This document shows positions 8,360 to 18,102 of a DNA stretch of 64,000 bases, in pieces. The notes under the pieces are model-generated. The model did no database searches. It was given only the letters and a program-made list of their open reading frames with translations, and had not been told where the DNA came from. Positions within the stretch are counted from its first letter, which is position 1; each line of letters begins with the position of its first letter. Made by a program: the position numbers and the translations under genes. Source of the stretch: Photobacterium damselae. Its GTDB lineage: Bacteria; Pseudomonadota; Gammaproteobacteria; Enterobacterales; Vibrionaceae. The stretch covers positions 62,001 to 126,000 of the forward strand of contig NZ_PYOG01000003.1 in the NCBI RefSeq assembly GCF_003026815.1, in the 5' to 3' direction.

Positions 8360-9022
8360 ATGAGTCCAGAAGATAAGCAGTTTGCAATTGTTGGCCTAGG
8401 CCGTTTTGGTATGTCACTTTGCAAAGAATTAAGCGCGCAAGGTGCTCAGGTACTCGCGGTAGACTTAAACGAAGCCTGCGTTAAAAAAGCGGCAGATATC
8501 GCTACACAAGCCGTAGTCGCTGACTGTTCTAACGATGAAACTGTCGCAGAGTTAAAACTTGATGACTACGATATCGTCATGGTCTCTATTGGCGAAGACG
8601 TTAATGCAAGCATCCTGACCACTCTGGTACTCAAAGAAGCTGGAGTTAAAGCGGTTTGGGTTAAAGCAAAAGATGATCATCACGCCAAAATTTTAAGCAA
8701 AATTGGAGCAGACCGTATTATTCGTCCAGAACGAGATATGGGGATGCGTATTGCTCGTAACATGTTAGATAAGCGTATTTTCGAATTTTCTGATCTGGGT
8801 AGTGGTATCTGTTTGGCTGAAGTCGTAGTTTCTCGAAAAAATATGGGTAAGCAACTGTGTGAGCACCCGTGCTGTCGTCGCCAAGAGCTACAATTACTAG
8901 CCTTAAAACGAGGTCCTGAAGTGCGTAAAAATCCTGAATCAGGAACACAACTTCAGATTGGTGATATCTTAATTGTTACTGGTCCTCAAGCTATTCTTAC
9001 CGAAACGTTGCGCCATCTATGA
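8360..9022 (+). CDS. ktrA: Ktr potassium uptake regulatory subunit (RCK)
   Basis: About 220 residues from the ATG at 8360, chosen for GGGGAAAG just upstream; an ATG at 8336 is also in frame. The RCK N-domain nucleotide fold reads FAIVGLGRFGMSLCKEL with the acidic VLAVDLNE, then VADCSNDETVAELKL, a close match to Vibrio KtrA. A C-terminal TrkA-C domain follows. KtrA rings bind nucleotide and gate the KtrB channel on the cytoplasmic face. The gene overlaps ktrB by 4 bases (ATGA), so the two are translationally coupled. Confidence 0.93.
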   Translation: MSPEDKQFAIVGLGRFGMSLCKELSAQGAQVLAVDLNEACVKKAADIATQAVVADCSNDETVAELKLDDYDIVMVSIGEDVNASILTTLVLKEAGVKAVWVKAKDDHHAKILSKIGADRIIRPERDMGMRIARNMLDKRIFEFSDLGSGICLAEVVVSRKNMGKQLCEHPCCRRQELQLLALKRGPEVRKNPESGTQLQIGDILIVTGPQAILTETLRHL

Positions 9023-10386
9023 ACCGTTTACCTAATAAGGGCGTTTTCGTCCCTATTAAAACTGAAAAACAAGGTAAAGGCTGGTCTGAGCCTCGTATCA
9101 TTGTATTCAGTTTCTTAGCGATACTTGTTCCAGCCGCTATTTTGCTGACTTTACCTGTCTTTTCTGTTTCTGGATTAGATTTTACTGATGCTCTATTTAC
9201 CGCAACCTCAGCCATCAGCGTGACAGGCTTAGGTGTGGTTGATACTGGCACGCACTTTACGCTAAGTGGCAAAATCTTGTTAATGATATTAATGCAGATT
9301 GGTGGTTTAGGTCAGATGACGCTATCTGCCCTACTGCTCTATATGTTTGGTTTGCGTTTAAGTCTTAAGCAACAATCGTTAGCAAAAGAGCAGTTAGGTC
9401 AAAGTAGTTCCGTTAACCTACGTCGATTAATTAAGCATATCATTACATTTGTGCTTATCTGTGAAGCCATCGGTGTGGTGTTATTATCCATTCGCTTTGT
9501 GCCACAAATGGGATGGGAAACAGGATTATTTACAGCTCTGTTTCATTCAATTTCTGCCTTTAACAATGCTGGTTTTTCAGTCTTTTCCAACGGCTTAGTT
9601 CCCTACGTTGGCGATCCACTGGTTATTATTACCATTGCCATGTTGTTCATTTTAGGTGGTCTTGGCTTTACCGTTGTATCTGATATTCGTAGAAATATTC
9701 GCCGTGGTATCAGTCACTTAGCCCTACACAGTAAAATCATGTTAACAGCAACGCCAATTTTACTGCTTGCTGGTACATTATTTATCTGGCTATTAGAAAA
9801 AGATAACCCAAAAACCTTAGGTCACCTTTCAGAAGGAACTCAATGGCTGGCGGCTTTTTTCCAATCAGCAACCGCTCGTACAGCTGGATTTAATAGCGTT
9901 GATATCTCACAATTTACCGATCCAACCATGTTAATCATGATCATTTTGATGCTTATTGGTGCAGGCTCAACATCAACCGGTGGTGGTATTAAGGTATCTA
10001 CGTTTGTAGTAGCAATAACGGCGACATGGACATTCTTACGTCAACAAAACTTTGTTACTTTATTCAAACGTTCAGTGCCGTGGCCAACAGTCACTAAATG
10101 TTTAGCTATTGTGGTTGTGAGTGGATTCATTATTGCAACGGCAACATTTAGCTTGATGATTACCGAAAAGTCACCGTTCTTACAGACCTTGTTTGAAACA
10201 ATATCAGCCTTTGCAACGGTTGGTGTTACGGCTGGTTTAACGGCTCATTTAACTGAGCCTGGTAAGTACATTATGATCGTGGTCATGATCATCGGTCGTA
10301 TTGGCCCACTTACCCTAGTTTATCTATTAGCACGACCTAAACCGACTCTATTGAAATATCCAGAAGATAATGTGTTTGCCGGTTAA
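9019..10386 (+). CDS. ktrB: Ktr potassium uptake channel subunit
   Basis: A 455-residue TrkH/KtrB-type membrane protein. Four repeated pore regions are visible: SAISVTGLG, SAFNNAGFSVF, TARTAGFNSV and SAFATVGVTAGL, each with the filter Gly of the SKT family. KtrB dimers carry K+ inward, Na+-dependent in Vibrio (known). About eight membrane segments flank the pore loops. It overlaps ktrA and ends before a strong hairpin shared with the convergent gene. Confidence 0.95.
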   Translation: MNRLPNKGVFVPIKTEKQGKGWSEPRIIVFSFLAILVPAAILLTLPVFSVSGLDFTDALFTATSAISVTGLGVVDTGTHFTLSGKILLMILMQIGGLGQMTLSALLLYMFGLRLSLKQQSLAKEQLGQSSSVNLRRLIKHIITFVLICEAIGVVLLSIRFVPQMGWETGLFTALFHSISAFNNAGFSVFSNGLVPYVGDPLVIITIAMLFILGGLGFTVVSDIRRNIRRGISHLALHSKIMLTATPILLLAGTLFIWLLEKDNPKTLGHLSEGTQWLAAFFQSATARTAGFNSVDISQFTDPTMLIMIILMLIGAGSTSTGGGIKVSTFVVAITATWTFLRQQNFVTLFKRSVPWPTVTKCLAIVVVSGFIIATATFSLMITEKSPFLQTLFETISAFATVGVTAGLTAHLTEPGKYIMIVVMIIGRIGPLTLVYLLARPKPTLLKYPEDNVFAG

Positions 10387-10411
10387 TATTAATAGTCAAA
10401 TGTAAATCTTT

Positions 10412-10446
10412 AAAAGGCTCATCTAATCAATTAGTTGAGCCTTTTT
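10412..10446. terminator. Bidirectional terminator between ktrB and the convergent gene
   Basis: AAAAGGCTCATCTAA (10412-10426) pairs with TTAGTTGAGCCTTTT (10431-10445), with one mismatch, and ends in a T run on each strand. It serves ktrB on the plus strand and possibly the gene ending at 10449 on the minus strand. Confidence 0.85.
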
Positions 10447-10448
10447 CT

Positions 10449-11282
10449 TTAATTAATTTTAAATAATGTCCGTAACTGAGTACCACATTCTCTTAATTGT
10501 GGTAATTGATTAGAGCGGGCCCAAGCAGAAGGATGTGTCGACTTTTTCAGTAATATATGACGTGGATTATAAGCATCATATAACTCTTTCATAACCAATC
10601 CAGCTAGATCAAAAGAGCCCATAAAAACCAACTTATCGTCACTGCTATTAACCGCATCACTGTAACCAAACTCTTCAAATAATAACAAACTAAAAGCTTG
10701 TTCAAAGTCTTGTCTGCGTCCCGATGAAAAGGCTTTAGTTTGTGTCATTTTACCCTCTCGCATTAAGTAAAAATCTCCCGCAGTACAGGCATTAATAGCA
10801 ATAATGGGATCTAATTCTTGTAACCGTTTTTGCAGATATTCAATTCGACTTGGCCAGTATTTAATAAAGTTACGAGTCCGATACAAAGCCGTATCTTGAC
10901 CTAAAGAACATTGCTCTTGTAAGGCGTTAATGACAATTATTGGATAATAGCCATCTTCTAGAGTCAGTTTGATTCCCAATAACAAGCCTATCAAATATTG
11001 GCGAATGTTATTCCCCGTTACACCATTCACAGGTCGAGCATGAACCAACTCTTGTGTTAAACAATCATAAACTTGACCCACTTTAAACTCTTCAACATGA
11101 GGACTTTCTGTCACAAATAAGATAGGGCGTTTAAATGCAGTTTGATTAGATAAGTAATAAGGAATACTGACAAACCGCTGTTGGTGATCTTTCGTTCTTC
11201 GAATGAATCCATTACCGTCTTTTACTACCAGAATACCAATGACCTCATCATGGCATGTCTTTAAGTTATCATTGGCATCCAT
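10449..11282 (-). CDS. Unknown protein with uracil-DNA-glycosylase-like motifs
   Basis: 277 residues, not a recognised named family. Three features resemble the uracil-DNA glycosylase superfamily fold. Near residue 53 is a hydrophobic strand then ILFVTESPHVEEF, like the VGEAPG motif of family 4/5 enzymes. Later come VINALQEQCSLGQD and DPIIAINACTAG strands. Near the C-terminus is STHPSAWAR, like the HPS motif of motif B. No Fe-S cysteines are evident. A base-excision or nucleotide-binding role is inference only. It is a single gene between convergent ktrB and a divergent oxygenase; nothing nearby explains its role. Confidence 0.5.
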   Translation of the reverse strand: MDANDNLKTCHDEVIGILVVKDGNGFIRRTKDHQQRFVSIPYYLSNQTAFKRPILFVTESPHVEEFKVGQVYDCLTQELVHARPVNGVTGNNIRQYLIGLLLGIKLTLEDGYYPIIVINALQEQCSLGQDTALYRTRNFIKYWPSRIEYLQKRLQELDPIIAINACTAGDFYLMREGKMTQTKAFSSGRRQDFEQAFSLLLFEEFGYSDAVNSSDDKLVFMGSFDLAGLVMKELYDAYNPRHILLKKSTHPSAWARSNQLPQLRECGTQLRTLFKIN

Positions 11283-11493
11283 TATTGTATCCTTTCTTTT
11301 ATTTCTTCCTTAATAACTGGATATTTATCTTATACCCATTAAGCATTTCAATAAAGCACCCTCTTAATCTACTGATTTAAAATGATTTTATTTGCATTAT
11401 TTTTTTCATCTCAACAATAAAAATTTTGATTTGTTAACGTGCTACAAGACTTTTATAACACGCAAAAAAACAATCATAAATGGCACAAAAATA

Positions 11494-12105
11494 ATGAATA
11501 AAATCGATAAAATGCTCGACGCTCTTGCAACTGAAGGTTATTTCCTGTGGGATGATTTTTTAAACAACGAACAGGTTGAGCACCTACGACAGTGTATCCC
11601 TGACAATTGGAAAAAAGCACGTATCGGTCGTAATGATGAAATAATGCGAGAATCGTCTATCCGAAGTGACAAAATTCAATGGTTAACTCCAGAGCAAGGT
11701 TGGCCGATTCAAGATTACCTCGAGCGTATGGAAGTTATTCGCCGAGAGGTCAATCAGAATTTCTTTTTAGGATTGTTTGAGTATGAAGCGCATTTCGCTA
11801 AATATGAACAAGGTGATTTTTATCAGAAACATCTCGACTGTTTTAAAGGCAATGAGAACCGCCGACTCACCACTGTTTTTTATATGAATGAGAGTTGGAG
11901 CCCTGAAGATGGCGGTGAACTTGTGGTCTATGACTTAAATGATCAAAAAATTACAACCATCGCACCTAAATCAGGTCGATTGTTTATTTTTCTATCTGAA
12001 AAATTTCCTCATGAAGTGCTACCCACAAATGCCGAGCGATTTAGTATTGCAGGTTGGTTTCGTATCAACGGAGTTAAAGATAACCAACTTGATATAGCAC
12101 AATAA
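11494..12105 (+). CDS. 2-oxoglutarate/Fe(II)-dependent oxygenase
   Basis: About 203 residues from the ATG at 11494; a longer in-frame reading to 11392 has no ribosome site and is not supported. The iron facial triad is visible: H113-x-D115 in QKHLDC, and the distal H173 in FPHEVLP, followed by R182 in ERFSIAGWF for 2-oxoglutarate. The middle part, TTVFYMNESWSPEDGGELVVYD, is the typical jelly-roll strand of prolyl-4-hydroxylase-like enzymes (PF13640 class). It is cytoplasmic with no signal peptide. The substrate may be a protein such as a ribosomal or elongation factor, but this cannot be told from sequence. A hairpin follows the stop. Confidence 0.85.
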   Translation: MNKIDKMLDALATEGYFLWDDFLNNEQVEHLRQCIPDNWKKARIGRNDEIMRESSIRSDKIQWLTPEQGWPIQDYLERMEVIRREVNQNFFLGLFEYEAHFAKYEQGDFYQKHLDCFKGNENRRLTTVFYMNESWSPEDGGELVVYDLNDQKITTIAPKSGRLFIFLSEKFPHEVLPTNAERFSIAGWFRINGVKDNQLDIAQ

Positions 12106-12118
12106 ATAATCTTATTGA

Positions 12119-12149
12119 TACTTAGGTAGATAATACAACTACCTAAGTA
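12119..12149 (+). terminator. Hairpin after the 2OG oxygenase gene
   Basis: TACTTAGGTAG (12119-12129) and CTACCTAAGTA (12139-12149) make a perfect 11-bp stem with a 9-nt loop, 14 nt after the stop. There is no T run, so efficiency is uncertain. Confidence 0.5.
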
Positions 12150-12302
12150 CTGTGATCTTGAGTCAGTATTTTGCATTAAAACCAGAAAGCAAACGATTGT
12201 ATTACATATTTATGAGCTATTGATCACTCTTATTTTTTAGCGCTTTTTTATAATGCCCACCATCAACACTGTGACACTTTTCCCAAATAATTGAGCGCTA
12301 CT

Positions 12303-13682
12303 ATGAAAATTATCAAAACAATTGCGGCAGCTGCCATATCTACAGCCTTACTAGCTGGTTGTAATAGTGACAACAATATCTTTACTGACCCAACATCTTC
12401 TCAAGTCTCTATCGCTACTTTTAACTTATCTTTTGATCGTAAGACTTTTGAACAGTTAGTCACTGAAATGCAAATTTCTCCAGCGAAACAACAAGAGCTT
12501 GTTGACGGTTTCATTGCAAACACCTTGAATGGAACAGATAAAACACTGGCTGAAAAAGTGATTCAAATCCGAAACGTTGCAGCAATTATTCAGACAAAAC
12601 GCCCAGATATCATCTTATTAGCAGAATTTAACAATGATGGTATTGGTGAAAATAAAGCAGCGCTTAAAGGATTCCAAGATAACTACTTATCGGTAGCACA
12701 AAGCCCTAATAGCATTGATGGTGGCGATAAATTAGAGCCTATCCATTATCCGTATTTTGAATCTTATGCTACCAATACGGGTAAGATGAGTGGCTTAGAC
12801 CTTAATAATGACGGTAAAGTAAATAGTGGCCCTAACGATGCGTGGGGATTTGGTACTTATCATGGCCAATATGCATTTGCACTTATGTCAAAATACAAAA
12901 TTGACACGGCTAACACTCGCACGTTCCAAAACTTTAAATGGAAAGATTTACCAACAGCTGAAAATCCAATTATCACTAACTGTAATGATCCTAAAAATGC
13001 TATCCCTGCGGGTATGAGTTGTGGTGATAATTGGTACACCCCAGAAGAATGGGATCAGGTTCTATTATCATCTAAAAACCACGTAGATGCTCCTGTGATT
13101 GTGCAAACACCAAATGGTGAAGAGACCATTCATATTCTAATGTCTCACCCTACTCCACCTGTGTTCGACACTGTTACTCAAAACAACAAGATGAAGAATC
13201 GCGATGAAATTCAGTTTTGGCACGAATACATCAGTGGTCAGAGTTTTATTTATGACGATAATGGTCAGCATGGTGGTCTAGCACAGAATGCTAAGTTTGT
13301 TATTGTTGGCGATTTAAATGCAGATCCACTTGCTGGGGATGGCTTTACAGGTACTATTGATTCACTACTAAAACATCATAGAGTTAATCAAGAAGCAACT
13401 ATTGGCACATACGTTCCGACCAGTTTTGGGGCAGAAAACTGCTACCCAAGTAAAGAATGCCGCCAAGATAACCCGTATCCAAATCGTTTGACCAGTACGT
13501 TTGGTTTACGCGTTGACCATGCGATTCCTTCTGAAAACTTAGCAATCATTGATTCTGCAGTATATTGGCCAGCAGAAAACGAGTCGGGACATTTACTGAT
13601 GAATGATTCGCGCATTGGTTATGGCAACGGTAAATCTATCTCTTCCGATCACCGTATGGTTTGGATTAAAGCTCAACTCTAA
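12303..13682 (+). CDS. Endonuclease/exonuclease/phosphatase-fold lipoprotein
   Basis: About 459 residues from the ATG at 12303. A lipobox (LLAGC at about residues 16-20) follows a short signal, so this is a lipoprotein. The EEP (DNase I-like) fold is shown by SIATFNLSFDR, DIILLAEFNNDG (metal-binding Glu), VIVGDLNADP (catalytic Asp/Asn) and SSDHRMVW (terminal His), with RVDHAIPS just before. Family members hydrolyse phosphodiester or phosphomonoester bonds; secreted ones often scavenge phosphate. Whether this acts on nucleic acid or another phosphoester is unknown. A terminator follows, so it is a single-gene unit. Confidence 0.85.
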   Translation: MKIIKTIAAAAISTALLAGCNSDNNIFTDPTSSQVSIATFNLSFDRKTFEQLVTEMQISPAKQQELVDGFIANTLNGTDKTLAEKVIQIRNVAAIIQTKRPDIILLAEFNNDGIGENKAALKGFQDNYLSVAQSPNSIDGGDKLEPIHYPYFESYATNTGKMSGLDLNNDGKVNSGPNDAWGFGTYHGQYAFALMSKYKIDTANTRTFQNFKWKDLPTAENPIITNCNDPKNAIPAGMSCGDNWYTPEEWDQVLLSSKNHVDAPVIVQTPNGEETIHILMSHPTPPVFDTVTQNNKMKNRDEIQFWHEYISGQSFIYDDNGQHGGLAQNAKFVIVGDLNADPLAGDGFTGTIDSLLKHHRVNQEATIGTYVPTSFGAENCYPSKECRQDNPYPNRLTSTFGLRVDHAIPSENLAIIDSAVYWPAENESGHLLMNDSRIGYGNGKSISSDHRMVWIKAQL

Positions 13683-13710
13683 TACCTCAGCTTCAATCGA
13701 ACTACCTAAT

Positions 13711-13738
13711 AAAGCTCGGCATTTTGCTGAGCTTTTTA
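13711..13738 (+). terminator. Terminator after the EEP lipoprotein gene
   Basis: AAAGCTCGGCA and TGCTGAGCTTT pair (13711-13735, one mismatch) and are followed by TTTTT. Confidence 0.8.
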
Positions 13739-14005
13739 CGTAATACCACTTTACGTAACGTCATTTCAAATGCTCTATGGCACCACTATTTATATGCCAG
13801 ATAAATAAGCATCATATGGAATATAAATCTACTAAACCCTCTTAATACATTAATATAATGAAATATTAATCACAATTTATGTAATTTTATTAATTAATAT
13901 TTCAAAATATTGCGGCACGTCAATTACTCACATTATCTATATGGCTAATTTAGATATACCACTAAATAGTTATGTATTTAGATACAATGGATATGTGAGC
14001 ACATC

Positions 14006-15100
14006 ATGAAAATTAAAAAAACCACCGTCGCAGTTCTTGTTGCAGCAGGCATAGGAATTGGATGGTTAACCCTAGGCGGTACCCACTACGTTTTAGAAAA
14101 AACCTCTAGTACCGAATTTTGTTTATCATGTCATACCATGGAAACGCCTTATAAAGAGTATCAAGGCTCCGTTCACTTCAGTAATAGCAAAGGTATCCAA
14201 GCTCAGTGTGCAGATTGCCACATCCCTACCGATACCAAAGACTATCTTCTAACTAAACTGCGTGCGACAAAAGATATCTACCACGAATTTATCACAGGCA
14301 AAATTGATACTCCTGAAAAATACGAAGAACATCGAGCTGAATTAGCAGAAACAGTATGGGCACAAATGCGTGCCAATGATTCAGCGACTTGTCGTAGCTG
14401 CCATAATGAAGAAGCTATGGAAACTTATGAGCAATCAGAAGAAGCTCAAAAGATGCATAAATACGGTATAGAAAACGATCAAACTTGTATTGATTGCCAT
14501 AAAGGTGTCGCTCACCTTCTCCCTGAAACCAAGATGGATTCAAGTGCGCTTAATCATCTCTTAGAGCAAGCCAAACAGACACGAAGTGGTGCTGAATTTG
14601 TTTATCCAATTCAAACAATTGCTATGGGTGATCTAGGTTCTATTAATCCAGCAACCCCACTCAAAGTGCTTAAAGACGATCAAAATAAACGTACAATTGA
14701 GCTTTCTGGCTACCAAATGCAAGGTGCCGAACAAGTTCTTTATATGGGACAAGGTCAACGTGCAATCATCGCAACTTTATCTGATAGTGGTGAGAAAGAG
14801 CTGAAAACAGGTAAATTTGTTACGGATAGTTACGGCAATAACTGGCGTACAGCATCATTAACAACCAAAATCGATAGCCCAGTACTTGATAGCCAAAAAC
14901 CTCTTTGGAGTTACGCAGAACAACTCGACAACGTATATTGTTCGACCTGTCACGCCAAGATCCCTGCAAATCACTTTACCGTTAATGCTTGGCCATCAGT
15001 GGCTAAGAGTATGGGAGATCGTACTTCAATCTCGGCTGAAGATCTTGAAATCTTAACCAAATACTTCCAGTACAACGCTAAAGATGTTGTTGGTCATTAA
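14006..15100 (+). CDS. torC: Pentaheme c-type cytochrome of TMAO reductase
   Basis: 364 residues. One N-terminal membrane anchor (about residues 8-25) leads to a NapC/NirT-like tetraheme domain with CLSCH, CADCH, CRSCH and CIDCH. A fifth motif, CSTCH, lies in the C-terminal domain (about residue 313), which marks TorC rather than NapC. TorC takes electrons from the menaquinone pool and passes them to TorA in the periplasm. torA starts 21 nt after the stop. No clear TorR binding boxes were seen in the 267-bp leader, and the chaperone gene torD is not next to the pair. Confidence 0.93.
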   Translation: MKIKKTTVAVLVAAGIGIGWLTLGGTHYVLEKTSSTEFCLSCHTMETPYKEYQGSVHFSNSKGIQAQCADCHIPTDTKDYLLTKLRATKDIYHEFITGKIDTPEKYEEHRAELAETVWAQMRANDSATCRSCHNEEAMETYEQSEEAQKMHKYGIENDQTCIDCHKGVAHLLPETKMDSSALNHLLEQAKQTRSGAEFVYPIQTIAMGDLGSINPATPLKVLKDDQNKRTIELSGYQMQGAEQVLYMGQGQRAIIATLSDSGEKELKTGKFVTDSYGNNWRTASLTTKIDSPVLDSQKPLWSYAEQLDNVYCSTCHAKIPANHFTVNAWPSVAKSMGDRTSISAEDLEILTKYFQYNAKDVVGH

Positions 15101-15121
15101 TTGCAGGAAAAGGATTATCTT

Positions 15122-17569
15122 ATGACATCATTATCACGCCGTAGCTTTTTAAAAGGCGCTAGTGCATCTGCAGGTGCTTTAGCTATTTCAAATATTACTG
15201 CTCTTCCTGCATGGGCCGAAGAAAAAGCAACAAGCGCAATATTGAGTTCGACTCGTTGGGGACCGGTTATGGTCACCGTAGAGAATGGAAAAATTATCTC
15301 TTCTACCAACGCTCTACCCCAAACAGTTGCAAATAGTTTGCAAACAACAGCTAAAGATCAAGTTCATACAAAAGCCCGCGTTAAATATCCTATGGTTCGT
15401 AAAGGATTTTTAGAAAACCCTAGCGCACCTCAGGGCCTAAGAGGCAAAGATGAATTTGTTCGAGTAAGTTGGGAGCAAGCTCTACAACTCATTCATCAAC
15501 AACATCAACGAATCCGTACCACCTATGGAGCTGAGTCGGTATTTGCTGGATCTTATGGCTGGCGTTCAAGCGGTGTACTCCATAAAGCACAAACCTTATT
15601 ACAGCGCTACATGAGTATGGCGGGCGGTTACTCTGGCCATTTGGGTGATTATTCGACAGGTGCGGCGCAAGTTATCATGCCCCACGTAGTTGGCTCAATT
15701 GAGGTATATGAACAACAAACTACATTTCCAGTTGTAATGGAAAATAGTGATGTTGTTGTACTTTGGGGCTTAAACCCACTGAATACCTTAAAAATCGCAT
15801 GGAGCTCATCCGATTGCTCAGGTCTTGAGTTTTTCCACCAGCTTAAAAAATCCAATAAAACCATTATCGCTATCGATCCTATGCGCTCAGAAACCATCGA
15901 ATTCTTCGGTGATAATGTACAGTGGATCGCACCTCACCCAAGTACCGATGTGGCGATGATGCTAGGTATTGCTTACGCTTTAGTCGACAAAAAACAGCAT
16001 GATGTCGCCTTCATCAACAAATACACAACAGGTTACGATAAATTTGAAGCTTATCTTCTTGGCAAAAGCGATGGTGTAACCAAAACACCACAATGGGCTG
16101 AACAAATTTGTGGCGTACCTGCTAAACAGCTTGAGATTTTAGCGGAGATGTTTAGCAAAAACCGAACTATGCTCATGGCGGGTTGGGGAATGCAGCGTCA
16201 ACAATATGGTGAACAACGCCACTGGATGCTTGTTACACTTGCTTCAATGTTAGGCCAAATTGGTTTACCTGGTGGCGGTTTCGGTTTCTCTTACCATTAC
16301 TCTAATGGCGGAAACCCAACTCGCGATGCCGGTGTACTTCCAGCTATCTCTGCTGCCATTGACGGAGCATCGTCAGCAGGTAATGACTGGGCAATATCAG
16401 GTGCCATAAACAGCTTTCCAGTAGCCCGTATCGTTGAAGCATTAGAGAATCCAGGACAAACCTATCAGCACAATGGTCACGAAAGAACCTTCCCTGAGAT
16501 TAAAATGATATGGTGGGCTGGCGGTGCAAACTTCACTCACCATCAAGAAACGAATCGTCTGATTCAAGCATGGCAAAAACCAGAGTTAATTGTGATCTCT
16601 GAACCATATTGGACAGCAGCAGCCAAACATGCCGATATCGTACTACCAATTACAACCTCATTTGAACGCAACGATCTCACCATGACAGGCGACTACAGTA
16701 ACCAGCACTTAGTGCCAATGAAACAGGTTGTGCCACCACAATTTGAATCTCGTAATGATTTCGATGTTTTCGCAGACATGGCAGAATTACTAAAACCTGG
16801 TGGTCGTGCTGTATTTACTGAAAACAAAACTGAGATGGAATGGTTAAATGGTTTCTACAAAGAAGCTCAAGCCATTGGTCGTCAAAATCGCATTGCCATG
16901 CCAAACTTTTCATATTTTTGGAAGCAAAACAAACTGATAGAAATGAAATGGAATACCAACAACGCTAAGTTTGTACGCTACCAAGCATTTCGTGATAACC
17001 CAATAATGAATCCTTTGGGTACACCTAGTGGTAAGATTGAAATCTACTCACAAACCATTGATGGCTACAACTACCCAGATTGCCCTCCGCACCCAACTTG
17101 GTTAGAACCAAATGAATGGGTTGGGAATGCTAAAGATGGCGAGATGCAGCTAATGACGTCACATGCGACAGACCGTCTTCACAGTCAGCTTAACTACGCT
17201 CACCTGCGTGAAAATTATGCCATAGCGAACAGAGAACCAATTTGGATTAATCCAGAAGATGCTAAAACCTTTGGCATAAAGACTGGCGATCTGGTTCGAG
17301 CTTATAACCATCGAGGACAAGTCTTAGTAGGAGCATTAGTTACCAATGGCATTAAAAAAGGCTCGGTGTGTATCCATGAAGGTGCATGGCCAGATCTAGA
17401 TCCAACAACTGGTATCTGCCGAAACGGTGGGTGTAATGTATTAACGGGTGATATTCCAACATCTCGTTTAGCAAACGGCTGTGCTGGTAACTCATCAGTC
17501 GTTAAGATAGAGAAATATACTGGCCCAGTTCTACCTCTTGAAGCATTTACTCCGCCTCAAAATGCGTAA
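15122..17569 (+). CDS. torA: Trimethylamine-N-oxide reductase, molybdenum catalytic subunit
   Basis: About 815 residues from the ATG at 15122 (AGGAAAAGG upstream). A Tat signal is plain: [15 protein letters not shown], cleavage after PAWA. The body matches TorA closely: [12 protein letters not shown] with the Ser that ligates molybdenum, [37 protein letters not shown], and [17 protein letters not shown], the last two typical of TorA among DMSO-reductase-family enzymes. It reduces TMAO in the periplasm as terminal electron acceptor, fed by TorC. It needs bis-MGD cofactor; modE, a molybdate regulator, lies 7.5 kb downstream. Confidence 0.95.
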   Translation: MTSLSRRSFLKGASASAGALAISNITALPAWAEEKATSAILSSTRWGPVMVTVENGKIISSTNALPQTVANSLQTTAKDQVHTKARVKYPMVRKGFLENPSAPQGLRGKDEFVRVSWEQALQLIHQQHQRIRTTYGAESVFAGSYGWRSSGVLHKAQTLLQRYMSMAGGYSGHLGDYSTGAAQVIMPHVVGSIEVYEQQTTFPVVMENSDVVVLWGLNPLNTLKIAWSSSDCSGLEFFHQLKKSNKTIIAIDPMRSETIEFFGDNVQWIAPHPSTDVAMMLGIAYALVDKKQHDVAFINKYTTGYDKFEAYLLGKSDGVTKTPQWAEQICGVPAKQLEILAEMFSKNRTMLMAGWGMQRQQYGEQRHWMLVTLASMLGQIGLPGGGFGFSYHYSNGGNPTRDAGVLPAISAAIDGASSAGNDWAISGAINSFPVARIVEALENPGQTYQHNGHERTFPEIKMIWWAGGANFTHHQETNRLIQAWQKPELIVISEPYWTAAAKHADIVLPITTSFERNDLTMTGDYSNQHLVPMKQVVPPQFESRNDFDVFADMAELLKPGGRAVFTENKTEMEWLNGFYKEAQAIGRQNRIAMPNFSYFWKQNKLIEMKWNTNNAKFVRYQAFRDNPIMNPLGTPSGKIEIYSQTIDGYNYPDCPPHPTWLEPNEWVGNAKDGEMQLMTSHATDRLHSQLNYAHLRENYAIANREPIWINPEDAKTFGIKTGDLVRAYNHRGQVLVGALVTNGIKKGSVCIHEGAWPDLDPTTGICRNGGCNVLTGDIPTSRLANGCAGNSSVVKIEKYTGPVLPLEAFTPPQNA

Positions 17570-17609
17570 CGATTTAGCGTAAAAACTCGTTCACGGCACC
17601 ATTAAATCC

Positions 17610-17645
17610 AATCCCAGCACTAACTTATTTGCTGGGATTTTTTTA
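17610..17645 (+). terminator. Terminator after torCA
   Basis: AATCCCAGC (17610-17618) pairs with GCTGGGATT (17631-17639), followed by seven T's. It separates torA from the VanZ-like gene. Confidence 0.85.
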
Positions 17646-17709
17646 TTTTTGATAACTTAAGATATACTAACTCCAAGTATTTAAATCAAAAATCTATAGT
17701 ATCAACACT

Positions 17710-18072
17710 ATGAAAAACATCATAAAATCAATTTTCAGCCATATAGAGTGCTACTGGAAACCCATCACAGTTCTAATTCTAATGACGATAACCTTACTCT
17801 CATTGCTACCTCAAGCAGAGTTACCCGCCGTGCCAGGAACCGACAAAACCCATCACTTTATTGCTTATGGAGCTTTGATGTTTGCAGTAGGCCTCAAAAA
17901 GCCTAAGAACTGGTGGATGATAGGACTATTTTTTGTAGCATGGAGTGGCGCAATAGAGCTCATTCAACCTTATGTCAATCGCTATGGTGAATGGCTTGAT
18001 CTTGCGGCTAATACAGGTGGCTTGATTACCGGATTTATTGTTGCACAAATCATAAAAAAGTCGCTGAAATAA
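17710..18072 (+). CDS. VanZ-like small membrane protein
   Basis: 120 residues with about three to four membrane segments. The VanZ-like pattern is seen: LLPQAELPAVPGTDKTHHFIAYGALMF, with DK-x-x-H-F-x-x-Y-x-x-L, then a polar loop AIELIQPYVNRYGEWLDLAANTGG. VanZ-like proteins are widespread and mostly of unknown function; a role in glycopeptide resistance is not implied. The terminator between it and torA means it has its own promoter. The stop codon lies in the loop of a terminator hairpin. Confidence 0.75.
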   Translation: MKNIIKSIFSHIECYWKPITVLILMTITLLSLLPQAELPAVPGTDKTHHFIAYGALMFAVGLKKPKNWWMIGLFFVAWSGAIELIQPYVNRYGEWLDLAANTGGLITGFIVAQIIKKSLK

Positions 18073-18082
18073 CAGCGACTTT
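18057..18082. terminator. Hairpin overlapping the VanZ-like stop codon
   Basis: AAAGTCGCTG (18057-18066) and CAGCGACTTT (18073-18082) form a perfect 10-bp stem, and the TAA stop of the VanZ-like gene lies in the loop. On the minus strand it also follows the convergent gene ending at 18103, with a T run. Confidence 0.7.
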
Positions 18083-18102
18083 CCAGTTCAATCTGAGTCA
18101 GA

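Noticed and set aside
13740..14005. TorR binding boxes or a torE-like small gene before torC
   Set aside because: No direct repeats resembling Tor boxes and no credible open frame were seen.
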